Source: Mactromeris polynyma (taxonomy: Eukaryota > Mollusca > Bivalvia > Venerida > Mactridae). Taken from it: a DNA stretch of 64,000 bases. The DNA is taken from contig JASFXZ010000035.1 in NCBI GenBank assembly GCA_032209605.1, positions 3,539,001 through 3,603,000 of the forward strand, written 5' to 3'. Of this stretch, positions 1 through 15,100 are shown piece by piece. Each line of letters opens with the position of its first letter. Positions within the stretch are counted from its first letter, which is position 1. A model generated the notes under the pieces. It was not told the origin of the DNA. It was given only the letters and a program-made list of their open reading frames with translations, and did no database searches. A program made the position numbers and the translations under genes.

Positions 1-4
1 CACT

Positions 5-107
5 ATGGAAGAGTGTTTTCCGACGGACGGTGATCCATTAAAACAACAGCAGCAACAACAACAACAACAACAACAACAGCAACAACAACAGCAACAACTA
101 CAGCAAG
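5..107 (+). CDS. NOX5: NOX5 exon 1 (candidate): polyglutamine N-terminus
   Basis: Opens with ATG at 5, then a short acidic stretch and 18 consecutive Gln codons (44-97, mixed CAA/CAG), followed by Leu-Gln-Gln. The donor after the G at 107 (gtacgt) leaves phase 1. The acceptor at 21378 needs exactly one base and yields a Glu codon, so the two join cleanly. The start may lie further upstream, outside the window. The roughly 21-kb intron this implies is the weak point. Confidence 0.6.
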
Positions 108-3100
108 GTACGTTCAGAGTCTGTAGTTTTCTGTGTAAGAAATAATAAATATGTTCCTATATTTTAGTTTGGATGCGATATATTTGAACCCCGAGAACCT
201 CAGTGTTCAATGGTCCCAAGGGTGGTCTTATTATTGAGGTTTTACTGTATTCATTCTTTCGATTAAAGCCATGCAATTGTTGTCTTTGGAACAGTCTGCC
301 ACATGATGTGAGGCGTGTCATAAGTATTTCTTTTTTTAATGAAGTGTTAAACATGAAATATCCGGGGAAAAGATGGTCGGCGCAATTTGAAGGTTAAATC
401 GATTTGTTATGCAACATAAAAAATGCAGAGATGTTACGATCCTGGGCCCGTATTACAGAAGCTTCTTATCCTTAAAATTTTCCTTAAATGACGAAAAAAT
501 CTTAAGTTTTACATTTTTATCCTTAAGATTTCAGAAAATTCTTAAGTAGTATTACACAATGTTCTTATCTTATTTTTTCACTTAAGGTAAGCGATTTTCT
601 CCTTAGATTTTAAGGAAAGCTAGACCTCCCTTATCTTGTATAAAAAATCTTTAGTTATAGAATCGCCTCTATTTTCTGAACCAGTGAACAGCACAGTTAT
701 TCGACATCTACGATTTCAACACAACGTTCGTTTCAAATCATCGAAATCACGTTGCGTTCAGATATAGTTGGGAGTCCATCAGGACAAAAGTCGCTTATTT
801 CTCATGGTCCATGGCATTTTTTAGTAGAAATGTTTCAATACCATATTCATGTTGCCCAATACTAGTTGTCTATGGTTCTGAACCATGCCACGCGCAAAAC
901 CCTCTGTGAAGGTCAGAATAGAGGTCAAAGGTCAATTAAGTGCATTTTTCATACATGTACTTGAAATTGCACTATATCTTGGTCAGTTTTACAGAGACCA
1001 TAATCAATATGGTATCAAAATGAAGCTTAGGGATTGGTCTTTTATTTTTACTTACTTCATGCAAATTTAGTATTTTGCAATCTCCTGAATATTAATGAGA
1101 ATGTCGGAAAACGGTAATTTTCGTTAAGAATGCATGTGTATGGACGGCAGATTTATTCCATATCTTTGTAATTTCTGCTTTTGAAGAACCAAGTGGTGCC
1201 GATTTCAAGGTAAAAAGTATTGATATATATTTGTATACCTGTATATGTAATTAAATTTTATGTACAATGACCGATGTGGGTGGGATAAATCGACTCCTGA
1301 TTACAAAAAATCTCATTCCTGTTTAAAATTGACATTGCTCGTTTTAAAACGAACTGCTTAATGTTTCTATGGATGATGTGTAGTATTTTCTTACATTAAT
1401 ACATAGTTGGATAATGACAAACTCTTAATTGTCTTTTACACTTATATGACCTTTGACCTAGTTGAATTTAATTGATACGAATCAAAATCCAATGACCAAC
1501 ATACACAACAATATCGCTTATCAGATAAATCCTGCCGATGCAGATCGATATCGATGGGCTACTGGTCAGCAGTCAATTTGTCTGTCGGTAGTTTCCGTAA
1601 GTAATTGTAAATTTTCCGATGCTCACCGATTGATAACTGGTATGACACAATAACATGTAGCCTCGGGCTATCTAAGATTTATATATCCGATAAACGCTTA
1701 ACACATTATGTGTTATGCACATATGAGAAAACTATCGGAGTTCGACTTTGTTGATGAAGCATGAGATTATATTTGAAAATTAACCTATGTTGTAGGCAAA
1801 TGGTTTTCTCACGAAGTAAAATATACGGTCCTTGAATGAAATAATAAAACCAGATGCAGCAAATATACAAACTGTTCTAATTAACATCGAGGTCGCTTAT
1901 AGGCAATAATTTAGGGGGGAATATGGCATTTTACAAAATAGCATTGAGGTGAAATATTGGTGGGGTTATATATCGAATGACAATAGCCTGACTTTTAATC
2001 TGTAAATGCGTGAAATCACGGACTTATGTCTGTGGTGAAATTAAACTTCATAGTTTTATAATATACAGCATCTAGGCTATGATATTGTTTAACTCTATAT
2101 ACAGAATGCGATCTTATTGTAATAATGATAGTGAGATATGGTGATACAGATGATACAAGTTTTTAGCCAAATAACTAACATAACAAATAAAAAAATTAAA
2201 AGCATGATATTTGATATTCATTTTATACTTAATTTCGGATTTTTACGGAATAGCAATTATTCGGCCAATAATATCATTATATTTAATTATGATCGAAGTT
2301 ATAATGTGTAGTTTGACTGAAATCTATTGTGCAGATATTTCATGTCGATTATTCTCATTTATGCTCGGCCATGTGTATGCTGCAATTGATAATTGGGTAT
2401 AATTGTCTCTTCAAAGTAAGATAGCATAGCTAGTCTTATTGTTTGTACCAATTTATAAGTTTTAGTTATAGAAAGATCAGTGATTTGGAAAAAAATTCAC
2501 CTCGTATTACATAACTCATTAAAAGTTTCTTAAATTTCAATAATTTATGGAATGGAATGTAATGATACTGTGGTGTCCGCAAATACCACGCAAAACGTTT
2601 TGTTTATTACGCGATAGATCGGGTCTGCGAGACAAAATTTTATGAGAATAGTTATACTCGTCGTGGCGTCATCTACGATCCCTTTCCAGGACTGGATCCT
2701 ACGGAAACGAAAAGGGGCCTATAAACTATATTCTATAGTGTCGACTGAAGCCATTTTGAGCGTTTTCGCGATTATCGGAAAGCGAAATTGTTGTACATGG
2801 ATTAACCATTTCTAAAAGTATTTATATCATTTATGTATATTTCTTTTGAGTCAAAAGTTTTGACGGAATTGAGATTGTTCGTGTTCATGTGTCAATTTAC
2901 CCCCACCCACTTTTAGTAGTAAATGTTTACTCGTAAATTGATAATTATGACTGTAAATAATGTTATTTATTAATAGCATAATGTCTCACCTTTAAACTAG
3001 TATCATGTAGGTCTTAAAATAGCATCAATGACGATATTATGACAAATGTATCGTTCATACACAACGATTTCTAACGATTTTTTTGCCATTTTTGGGGTGT

Positions 3101-6100
3101 TCTCATCCATATTCATGAATATGGAAATGAGCTAATTAGCAAAAAGTTATTTTTAGTAAAGGCCCAATATGTTAGCTTCATTTTGATACCATTCTTGTAG
3201 TTTTTTACTCGAAAATGGCGAAGATATAATGATAATTCAAGTGAGATATATGAAAAATGTATTTACTTGACCTTTGACCCAATTTTGAGAAAACGAGGCA
3301 AAATCATGGATGGCATGGGGCAGTTTCAGATTACACGCATATCAAAGATAACATGCATGCCCAATTCTACTCTCTGATGCCATGGTCCGTCACATTTTCT
3401 CCTGATGGACTCCCAACTAATATACATTTACATAAAATAGGCCTACCAGTGTTCAGTAAATTCCGTAGAATTATCAAATTTCGCTCTTGAAATTGTGTCA
3501 ACGCTGTGAGCAAAATCAACAATATGTACCTGATAAAATGCTGTTTTTAGTGTTAATTATACGTACAACCAACTATGTAATAATTCAGGGACATGGTGTA
3601 GACTTACAGTGAATATATAAGAACGAAATGATGTGCACAGTGAATCGGAAAGAGATGTTAAGAATAATATTAGGTTTATATCATAAAGGTTTTTATGTTT
3701 CGGATAAGGTAATCATGATGTTTGACTAAGGAAGCAAAAGTGAATCGAAACTGGTCCTGTGTCATGCTATTAGTTGACCGATGTTAAACTTGGATCATGA
3801 CTGAGAATACTTTTTACTATTTTGTATGGTGGCATATTACTGCCACCAGTTAGTATGATAGCGTTCGCGAATTGTTTCGTGTTAACCACATAATTATTAC
3901 GATAATTATCTAGCTATCTAGTTATATTCGTGATCAATTTTCGGTAAGATAAATACCATACAACTAGAAATAGGATTGAAAGTGCCCAGAACTGCCACCT
4001 CTTACCTTTTTTATGATGTATTACACTAGATTTAAGTGGTAACACGAATCTTATCTAGTTGACCACTTATTATGTTACTTAATAACTCAAATTCGCGAAT
4101 TTCACTTAAGATTCGTGTTACCACTTATTTATAAATGCAAGTTTGGCTTCTAGATGTAAGTCGTAACACGAATCTTAAGTGAAATTCGCGAATTTGAGTA
4201 ATTAAGTAACATAATAAGTGGTTAACTAGATAATATTCGTGTTACCACTTACATGTAGAAGCCAAAAATTAATAAGTCGTAACACGAATCTTAAGTGAAA
4301 TTCGCGAATTTGAGTTATTAAGTAACATAATAAGTGGTTAACTGGATAATATTCGTGTTAGCACTTACATGTAGAAGCCAAAAAATAATAAGTGGTAACA
4401 CGAATCTTAAGTGAAATTCGCGAATTTGAGTAATTAAGTAACATAATAAGTGGTCAACTAGATAAGATTCGTGTTACCACTTACATCTAAAGACAAATTG
4501 CATTTATTAATAAGTGGTAACAAGAATCTTAAGTGAAATTCGCGAATTTGAGTTATTCAGTAACATAATAAGTGGTCAACTATATAAGATTCGTGTTGCC
4601 ACTTAAATCTAGTGTAATACATCATAAAAAGGTAAGAGGTGGCAGTTCTGGGCACTTTCAAGCCTGTTTCTAGTTTTATGATATTTATCTTACCGAAAAT
4701 GTAACACGAATATTAACTAGATAGCTAGATAATTATCGTAATAATTAAATGGTTAACACGAAACAATTCGCGAATGCTATCATGCTAACTGGTGGCAGTA
4801 AAATGCCACCATAATTTTGTTATATCTCTCTTTATATGCTCATTTTAAGATTATAATATTGTTTTTCTCTGAATCTGTGTGTTTCATTTGATAATTGAAA
4901 TACTATTTTCATAGATTTTATGTGTCATTTTTTGCATGTGTATGTTAATTTATGTGTATCAGTTGTAGATATGTTATGCTCTCCAGTTATTGGAGGTAAT
5001 ACAAGTTTATATTACATTTACTAGTAGTTTTCAATCATGATTTGAATATTATGCTTTGAAATACACAGTTCTATTGAAATAATTTGTAATTACTGTTATA
5101 TAGTGCGTGTATTTCTTTTTCAACTTAGTTATCTATATATAGCCCTATATCTGCACTAGACTAGTATTTATACTAATCACAAGTGCTATTTTCTTGTTTC
5201 ATTTAGGTTCGTATGTGCATGCTTTTGAGCAAAATTTATCAGGGGAAAAGTACCATTCGTGGTGACTTATGATTTTTCTCAACAAGCTTTGTAATACTAC
5301 ACTTAAAAACATAAAACATGCATCTAACCAAAGGATTGATAATAGTGGTTGCTTATTATATCACAGACAGCTGCAAATGTTGGATTGAAATTCATACAAA
5401 ATGTCTGTTCTCAGTACACAACTCGTAACAGGACTTTATAAGAAAGAGCAAGCATATTGTATCTATATTATTATTGGTATGGATGGACTGGGTGTGTGTT
5501 GTGTTTGTGCCATGTCCAAGGACATGCTGGATTCATTCAGTCTGAATTACTGGTACTAATTCGCCTCAACAACTAGATCACGACTTACCGAGTGCATTAT
5601 TCATGTTATATCATACAGATTTACTTAGCAAAACTTCTCACACAACAAACAGTCAATTTCCATCAGTTATAATGCAAAATGTTCAAATATAATGCAACAA
5701 AAACAAAGGTTTATATGAAATGACGGTTGTACTTGTTACAACGTAACTAGGTAAAATCATTTATTTGCTTGGAGTTAGAGTAAAGTCTGCTACATTCTGC
5801 GCACGCATTATTTTTTTAATTTCCGGTTCTATTTTTGGAACGGGAAAACCCGATGTACGTTAGCAACAGTCTTAAGAATTTGCTTAAGATGAAAAATAAG
5901 GATAAGGAAATTTTAGTTAAAATTATTTTAAGTTGGATCTGTAATAGTACTTAAGATTTTCTTGAACCTTATCCTTACCGAAGTACAAATCTTAAGATTT
6001 CTGTATTTCTTAAGGTATATCTTAAGAAGCTTCTGTCCTGATCCAAAATGGATTTCGGTAAATTCACCGAAATTCAGTGGATTTCTGTAAGGTTACGTAC

Positions 6101-9100
6101 CCTTTATCGAAAGGTTGACAAATCCGCAAATAATGCAAATAGCAAAACCATGTTAGTACGGCTGCGCCGAAAAAACACATTTTAAGCTCATTTTAGAAAA
6201 TGTATTGGCTTTTCCTTTTACACAGTTTTTTTAATAAGATTTCAACTATTCCATGCTATGCATTTCATAGATAGATTATTTGAGTTACATTGCTAGCTTC
6301 TCACGACAATTTGCATCTGTGATAGTAATAATACTTAATACATTGTTAATTATTTAAAATAAGTTTATTTATTTAGGTTTTTCATTCATTATTCCTGTCA
6401 AAGATAACTTATTGTTTATCGTTTTATCTTTTTATTTATATTTCATATATCGAAATGTCTTTCTATCAGAGTATTAAGGATAAAAACAGGTAAAAAATCG
6501 GAGTTAAAAGTTTGACTGATTTCTGAAATGATCACTTTTTGGAGATTTTTGATGGCCCATGGGAAGATTTGACGGAATAAATTGAGGTACCTTTAAAATG
6601 GCAAAAAGAGATATTTGTACTATCACAATAAATGAGCTTCGTCACGACAAAGCCAGTATTTGTGAGCAAACATTGTCACGTTTTTTACATTTTCTAACAG
6701 ATATATTTTTCAACTTTAATTTAACGATATCAAAATTGTTAAAATCGGACGTCTATTATTTTCTTTTTAGAACAATTCCAATATTAAAAAGAAGATGCAA
6801 AAGTAAGCTACAAAAAGATGAAGTCGCGTTACAATGTCCGTCAAAGTCTTCTCGTCTTCCTCTGATAAATTAGTTTGCCTTCTGACAACAGAAGGATCAT
6901 CCGTTATATTTTTGTTTCACTCCAGACGACTGACAGACGGCGCGAGATACGTCTCTTTTTACCTCTCCGTGAAGAGCGTAGACTGGTTTACTCTTCCCAT
7001 GAACATCCATTTTCGTAAGATCGCTGTCATACTCACTAACGCGTTGATAAACGGTCGCAAGTATTTTCGTAAGACACTTCTTACGAACGTTTCGTATCTT
7101 ACGAACGCTCGTTCGTATGAATATTGATAAAACGGGCCCATAATTCTTAAAAAATTCTCAAAATACGAGTCTCTGAATGGTTGTTTTTTGAACTGTGTTT
7201 TTAAAATTGACCAATGGTATGACTGGTCTCAGACTGGTCATCAAACTCAGTTTTGTTATCATAGTCCTAGGCAATGTTACAAAGACATTTCAGAGTTAAA
7301 TACCGCATTTCCGTGCAAAGTATGTTACATTTAGCTAACTGTAATGTATCGTCTTGTCAACTGTGTAAATTCTTTTTTACGTACTTTAATTGCATGAATC
7401 TTTTACGCAGCTGTAATTGTAGATACTTAAATAACTAAAATTAAACCCATCAAATGTAAAAACAACGATAACATACGGTATGTGATGGTTTCATTTCACG
7501 CGATAAGCATACGTGATATGCCTTTTATTTTACAAACAATGAGAGTTATACGGTTCAAATTCGCTTTTTAAACTGTCCCTTAGTTTTTCATACAATGTGG
7601 TCACGGTATGTGTATAGTGGCTGAGAAGAAACGCCATACAATCGGAGATAGACAGCGGGTGATATATGAAGAAGAAATTCACTGATTCAATATATATCAT
7701 CGTATAATGGAGCACTTGAACGCCCCCGTTTTGTCATAGGCACTCTCATGAATAAATGTCGTACATGTCGTCGCAGTATTTCCAGAACCCAATAACTTGT
7801 TTTTTTGTCTTTTTGAGAAAAACAACGTTAAAGTTTTACCCTCTTGAGATAACTGTTACATACTGGATTATGGAATTACATTTTATTCAATTTATGTGCA
7901 TTCCAGAACAATATAGGTATTACAGATAGTAAGAGCTTGGAAAGACGGTTTCAACAATACCAAATACTCAAAACCGCCACAAATTGAGTAACGGGGTTCT
8001 CGGCGACCCTCGGGTAACGGTGCATCTGTTTTCCCCGCTATATTCTAAGCCTGTGATTCCCGCACCATCTTCGGCGATCCTCGGGGAAGACCTCAAAGTA
8101 AGACCACCTTTGGGACCTCTGAAAATGGTCTCGTTATGGAGGTGGCCTTAATTGAGGTTGAATAAATAGTAAAACCATGAAATTAAACTCGATAATGGTG
8201 TACTTAATTTTGAAGGTGTCTCAATATTGAAGTGGTCTTTAAGTGAGACGTTACTGTGTCTGTGCTTCCCCAACTATCATTGTTATGTACTTGTAGGCTT
8301 CCCTTCTCTACCGTAGGCGATCCTCGGGATCGTACCGTGTACCTGACTGCCCCACAAGGTCTAAACAGAATCTTGGGAAAATTTTACCTGACGTGTGCGT
8401 CGTCTCCTCGGCGACATTTCAAGAGCATAATTGATCAAGACAGCATAAGTTATTAAAATAACTGTGTTACATAATACTCTCATACAAGTGCGTGTGAATA
8501 TTTCTATAAATAAGTTCAATAATGTATTTTTAAACATTAGACGTTCTCTGACGTATTTATATCGTTATACCCCTGTGCATCTTAGATATATATACACATC
8601 ATCGTCCACCTCACTCATCCGTCAAAACAATTATAGGAACAAAAAGCATCACTGTATGCTTGGAGTAATACTGCTCGGACAAATGACTTTGATGTACTTA
8701 TTTGATTGAACTTTGACATTTTTACGTAGTTTCAAATTTTGCGTAGATAAATTGATACTCACGTCTTATGAAAATATAAGCACGTACCTCGCTGTTTTCA
8801 TTGGGTTTAAGTTTTCTAGTGAAATTCGGATATATTGCAGGATTATTGAACTAACATTGGCATGGCAAAGGTTAGTGGTTCATTTAAATCAAACGTTAGT
8901 ATAACGCGAACATTTTTCATAAACATGAACTATATGCTATATACTTTGTAACTCGAACAATTTATTAAAGTAATTCATTTACGCACATTTTTTGTTGTTC
9001 ATTTAATTTCCCTAAACAAGCACGAACCATATACAATTTATATTGTTAAAACATCAACACACACATATATATGTATATCTATATATATTTGCATTATCAA

Positions 9101-12100
9101 ATGAATAAACTCATTATGTATTCATCTGTATTCGTCGAAAAAGAAGTTGGAAAGATGAAATAATTTTTATTTCTCTTCCATCGAAACAAACAAATTTTCC
9201 CTACGCATTATAGATTTATTTTCGATAATTCATCAGTATGTTAAAGATAACAGGCTGGCTTCTCAACAAAATCAGCAAAATAAGTTATAACCGTAATTTA
9301 GTAGTCCTACACATTGTTTGATGAAATACAATTTAACTCTGAAGAATTTATCTCAAACAAATCGTATTAAAAAAAAAGACTTCTTTGTTTACATGGGCAC
9401 GAAATATTATTGTGTTTAAATGAATTGACTTTTCTTTGTTTACACGGGCACGAAATATTATTGTGTTTAAATGAATTTACTTTTCTTTGTTTACATGGGC
9501 ACGAAATATTATTGTGTTTATGGCGGACAATTTCGATCGCTGCCGTTTTAATTTACGTGGACATTTTGTGTACAAATGCTGACTGAAGTTTTTGAAATCA
9601 AAAGACCTTTTCCATGGACAATTCGTCCACTAACTATGGTTTAAACATGTATATTTTCTATCTTTCAACGCTATTTTTTTATTAGACACTTCCATAATAA
9701 AATACTGATGTACTATCTTTAAACACCATCGCAATGACTTCCGCTCGCCAGGGTTCGAGCCTGCTGTCAGTAAATCTTTCAAACAACTTGACGTCATCTT
9801 CTTTCACTCACATGTCAGTCGGCTTCGCAGAATACTCGACATGGATGTTAATAAAAAAATACCTCGTACAGGAAATACACTGTCTCCCGTGGACGAGTGG
9901 TTAAGGCATCCGCCTTGTGAGCGGGAGGTCGAAGGTTCGAATCCCGGTAGGGGTCCGTTCTGATATGGCCAGTTGGTGAGCGGCCATCTAGTTAAATAAT
10001 GGCTACCGTGTGCCTTCCTGTCTTATGCCTGGCATTAAAGGATAGGAATCGGGAAGTAAATGTGCTCAGAACGAAGGTGGCTCATAGAGGTGACACAATA
10101 ATACATAAACTTTCTACTTTACTTTACTATACTACAATGCTATCTCTTCTAAACGACCCTTTCTTGAGCAACAACCTCTCAACAACAGTCAAAATTGCTT
10201 TAACACCAAAGGTTGCTGCTATATAAAGGTTGCACTGTACATAACGGCGATTCATGTCACGGAATATAGGCCAGACCGCTGCTCGTATGGGCAAAAAGTT
10301 AATTTTACCGATAAAACTTTTTACAATTTATGATTATAAAACATCCCATCCGTGTCCTTTAATTGCTAAATTTATAAAACAATGTTTTCGAAAAGCAATA
10401 AAAACTCCAATTGCTCGTTATTTTTGTTTTCAACTAAATTGCTCAATAACTTCAGTTACTTAAAATCACTCTAGTATTATCCTCTACTATAATGTCAAAC
10501 CGTTTTATCAGCTATATTTCTCTGCGTCATTGCATGTACACAAATGAACATTAAAATGTCATTTCATTACATGTAAAATGTATTTAAAGGTACATTGCCT
10601 TATTTTTTCGACAAAATATTCTTAGTCATAAATATGAGAAAAACGGTGTTAATTGCCTTCACTTGTCCTTTGATGTATTCCATCAAAATTAATCCCCATC
10701 CCCCTGTTTGTCCTCATTAATTCTCCTTAGTTGTCCCTCATGGTCGGCCAAGTCATTCATTGCGCCCCTGTTCCTTTGCGTATTTGACCTTGCTCCTCCT
10801 CAAATGCCTGATGTTGTATGGACTGTTGTTTTCCGGGAGGTCTGTATGGGGAGGCACTGTCGTATGTATGTGGCGTTCCCTGTAACAACTTATTCTGTCT
10901 TTCCATACATATGTACTCTACAACATTGCATCGTCTCTTTCCTTATATGTTTCCCAAAATTACAAATACAAGTGTCTGATATCAGTATTTTCGAACCTGA
11001 CCTACGCGCCGATAATTAGCGTAAGCATAGGGAAAACCTGCATCAGACGCCGGTATCTAGCGTAAGCATAGGGAATACCTGCATCAGACGCCGATATCTA
11101 GCGTAAGCATAGGGAATACCTGCATCAGACGCCGGTATCTAGCGTAAGCATAGGGAATACCTGCATCAGACGCCGGTAACTAGCGTAAGCATAGGGAATA
11201 CCTGCATCAGACGCCGGTATCTAGCGTAAGCATAGGAAATACCTGCATCAGACGCCGGTATCTAGCGTAAGCATAGGAAATACCTGCATCAGACGCCGAT
11301 ATCTAGCGTAAGCATAGGAAATACCTGCATCAGACGCCGGTATCTAGCGTAAGCATAGGAAATACCTGCATCAGACGCCGGTATCTAGCGTAAGCATAGG
11401 GAGTACCTGCATCAGACGCCGGTATCTAGCGTAAGCATAGGAAATACCTGCATCAGACGCCGGTATCTAGCGTAAGCATAGGGAATACCTGCATCAGACG
11501 CCGATATCTAGCGTAAGCATAGGGAATACCTGCATCAGACGCCGGTATCTAGCGTAAGCATAGGAAATACCTGCATCAGACGCCGATATCTAGCGTAAGC
11601 ATAGTGAATACCTGCATCAGACGCCGGTATCTAGCGTAAGCATAGGAAATACCTGCATCAGACGCCGGTATCTAGCGTAAGCATAGGGAATACCTGCATC
11701 AGACGCCGGTATCTAGCGTAAGCATAGGAAATACCTGCATCAGACGCCGATATCTAGCGTAAGCATAGGAAATACCTGTATCAGACGCCGATATCTAGCG
11801 TTAGCATAGGAAATACCTGCATCAGACGCCGATGAAACCTGACACAAACATATTATTTTAGGTCTTAACAATTTTTTTAATGAAAAATAAGCCTATCTAC
11901 CTTGAACATTAAGAGGTTGAACTCTCTATATTACATACTAACAACCAGTTCATACTAACGTCTGTGTACGGTATGTAGTGGGATGCCCTCGACCCTCTCA
12001 TACCTATGGACGAGGAAAATAAATTATCTCTCCAAAAAAAAAAAGAGGTTGAAATCTTTGTTATTCGATTTAAAACCAGCATTTTCAACCGTGTTTCAAA

Positions 12101-15100
12101 TATCTGTGAACGAGAATTGCACCGTTAAAGTGACACTTCATATTTTGTGTATATATTGTATTATTTTTTTTACATATTTGGTATAAAATGACATTCTTGC
12201 TAATGAACATATTTTTAATTCCACGAATTTGACATAATTTGCATTGAAAAGACATTTAACTGCCTACTTTCTTCTAAGAAATGTTTAACTCTACGCATAA
12301 ACTTTTGAATGTGACAATTTCTGACATGGAACATGTTTTAGTGTAATGAAATATAAATGTCATTCCAAGTTCAATATAAAAAATTTAAATTAGAAAATTT
12401 TCTCCGATCAAAAAATATCTCTCCTTTTATTTGGATGACTAAATTCAGCTACTTTCGGTTTAAAAATATGTCAATAACAGACTAACAGACAGAAGGTCTT
12501 CAATTTTAAGTGATATGAAATTCAATTTTGGTGGATTGAAACCAACACATAGTCATCTGAGAAGGGAGAACACAATATACAGTCGGAACTCGTTTATTCG
12601 ACAACCGTTTATCCGAATACTCGGTATAATTTGAAATAAATATCCGGTCCCAATGTGTCTTCTATCGCACGTCGAATTGAAATAGGCTACCATGTATCAT
12701 TCGAAACAGGTACGACTGTATTGCTGCTTTGAAGGGGGTTGTAGTGGTCGAGTAATTATGGTCGCTGAATATTGCAAGTTCGAGTCTCATCCTGAATGTA
12801 GACTTTGGATGTGAAGAAGCTATCCGGCTTCCCTACAAAAGGTCGATGGTTCAATCCGGGTGCCCGCCTAAGCCCAAATTAAGGGTTACCTACACCCTAA
12901 TATCTGAAAAAATCACATATAAATCAGCCCCATTTATTCGATAACATTCTATCCGAATACCTGGTGTTATTCGAAATAAATACATGTCCTCTATATTTCT
13001 ACATAGAAATTCGGATAATACGACATGTATTTGTACAGTCTTGTGCCGTGTTGTATTAATACAAGCTATCTTAAGCTTAAATTTAAGGCTAAACTCTATT
13101 GAAGTAAATATTTAACTAAATCTTTCGTTAAAACAGAAATGATGAGTTTAATAACCGATCAAATATTCTTTATCATCAATTTGTGAGCAAAGCACACATT
13201 CGAAACGTGTGCTCCATTTCGTACATTGTTGTCACACTCCGCCCATTTCGATAAATCCGCTTGCTTACGTGCGTGTTTTATTTTGGTTGCAACTCATTCG
13301 ATCCCACGTTATTTTAGTAATAAGGACCAAGCAAGGATTGTATTTCTTACGTATACGTTAATATCACGCACAATCATTGTATAAGTGGTAAAATGAGAAC
13401 TTTCCTTCGGAGCACAGCCTACACGTCGACTTGGTCTCACTTTACCTTCAAGTCGTATCGTGTGTCTATGTCAATACGTGAACACTTGACATTGTAATCC
13501 CTGACAGAGCAAATTTTAAAACAGTTATAGTGACAAAACAGTCTCTCTTCATTTTTTTGTGAATATGAAATTTCATACATGTGAAGTCTCACGATATCGC
13601 CACGAGTCTCGCAAATGTTAATGGAAACGGGGTTATCAGAAAAGAGATAAAAACAATCAAAAGGATATTTTTCAAATCCGAGCCCCATGAACAAAATGAA
13701 AAAGGAATAAAATCAAAATGATAATAGAAAATATAATGACTATCATTTTCACAGTACTGTTTCTATTTATAGATTATTGTAATCACAATTACAATCAATA
13801 GACGTTGTACAACATTCAGTAGCCTTTAAAGACATACCACAGTATTTTTCTTTTATGCGGCGTAGATTTTTACTGAACTTTATAGAGTCACTGAGACCAA
13901 TACACATAAAGATATTATTATGTTTAATTCGAGTATTTCATTATATTTTTGCTGTTTTCGTACTACTTTCGTTTTCCACATACTTTATTATTAAAAAAGA
14001 AAAGTCTTTGTTATTTAACATTCAGCATTTGAAATTATAAAATGATTTTCAATAATTATCTAAAACTAACACGTTAACAAGTATATTTCCCCCCCCCCCC
14101 AACTTTCACTTTCCATATACATTACATTTGAAACACAATAAATCAACCTTTATCTAAAAACCAAGCCCGGTGACTTATTATTTTTATTTCATATTTTCAT
14201 TCAGACAGTTTTCCTCATATAATATACCAAGTTGTAAGAAAATCTGACTGCTAGAAAAATATAGTAAAATTGTATCGAATGTTCTAAATATTTATATGAT
14301 ATATTCACGTCTAAATCTTCATTATCATAAAATAGAGAAAGGTGACCTGTCATTTTAATTTCATATTTTGTTTAGATACATTTTTCTTAATAAAATACAC
14401 AAAGTTTAAAGGAAATCTCTCCGTTAGAAACAAGTGGCCTTATTGTTGGATTCGCCTTAAAAGTACATAGTCTTATTTTTTGACAAAATATCCTTAGTTA
14501 TGAATATGAGAAAATTGATGTTAATTGACTTCTTATAGATGTACATTACAAGACTGCATTATCACTTTTCTTACAGGTTAACCAAAACTACAAATTTAAG
14601 CGTCCCATACGGGTATTTTCTATCCTGACCTACGCGCCGAGTTTCTTGCAGTTCCAGGGAAATATTTAAGAAAAGTTACGATGCAGTGTTTAAGAGTATG
14701 TCAGTGTGAAGGCATTAACATGACATTTTATCAAAATTATTACGCAGCATATTTTGATAGAAAATCAGCCTGACTATCTTAAGAAACCTTTGCGAAATAG
14801 TTACATCGAGTCAGCACGTATGTCGCAATGTCCACCCACATAGATGTATTGAGCGCCACCTACAGGAAGATATCACAGTACTTTGCTTACAATATATGCT
14901 TTGTGACGAATGATTAGACGATCAGTTTACTACAAAACTCGAAACCTAACACGTTTGTTTTGGTTGAATAGAACAATTTGTGAGTTTAGCTTTACGTCTA
15001 CTGTTTTATATAAGTTACAAAAACGTTTCCCCATCTTGTTGTACACCCATTTTCAGTTATATGAAACTTATTAAAAGTTTTTTTTTCAAAACAAAAAACG

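Larger units (their letters stand above)
445..6035. mobile_element. 5.6-kb inverted-repeat element in NOX5 intron 1
   Basis: The left end (from ggcccgtattacagaagctt) and the right end (to cttaagaagcttctg) are diverged inverted repeats of about 170-190 bp, rich in cttaag motifs. A 5-bp direct repeat TCCTG sits at 440-444 and 6036-6040. The flanks on both sides (355-436 and 6041-6110) line up with one continuous repeat copy in reverse at 22295-22470, which acts as an empty-site paralogue. No transposase ORF is visible inside. Two further TIR elements (765-3419, 3827-4811) are nested in it. Superfamily not assigned. Confidence 0.6.

Noticed and set aside
6598..7127. Overlapping 91- and 97-codon ORFs
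   Set aside because: AT-rich or repeat-like sequence ending near an acgggccc MITE-type end; no protein features.
9884..9960. Functional tRNA gene
   Set aside because: The same head plus non-tRNA body recurs at 24781-24947, so it is a SINE.
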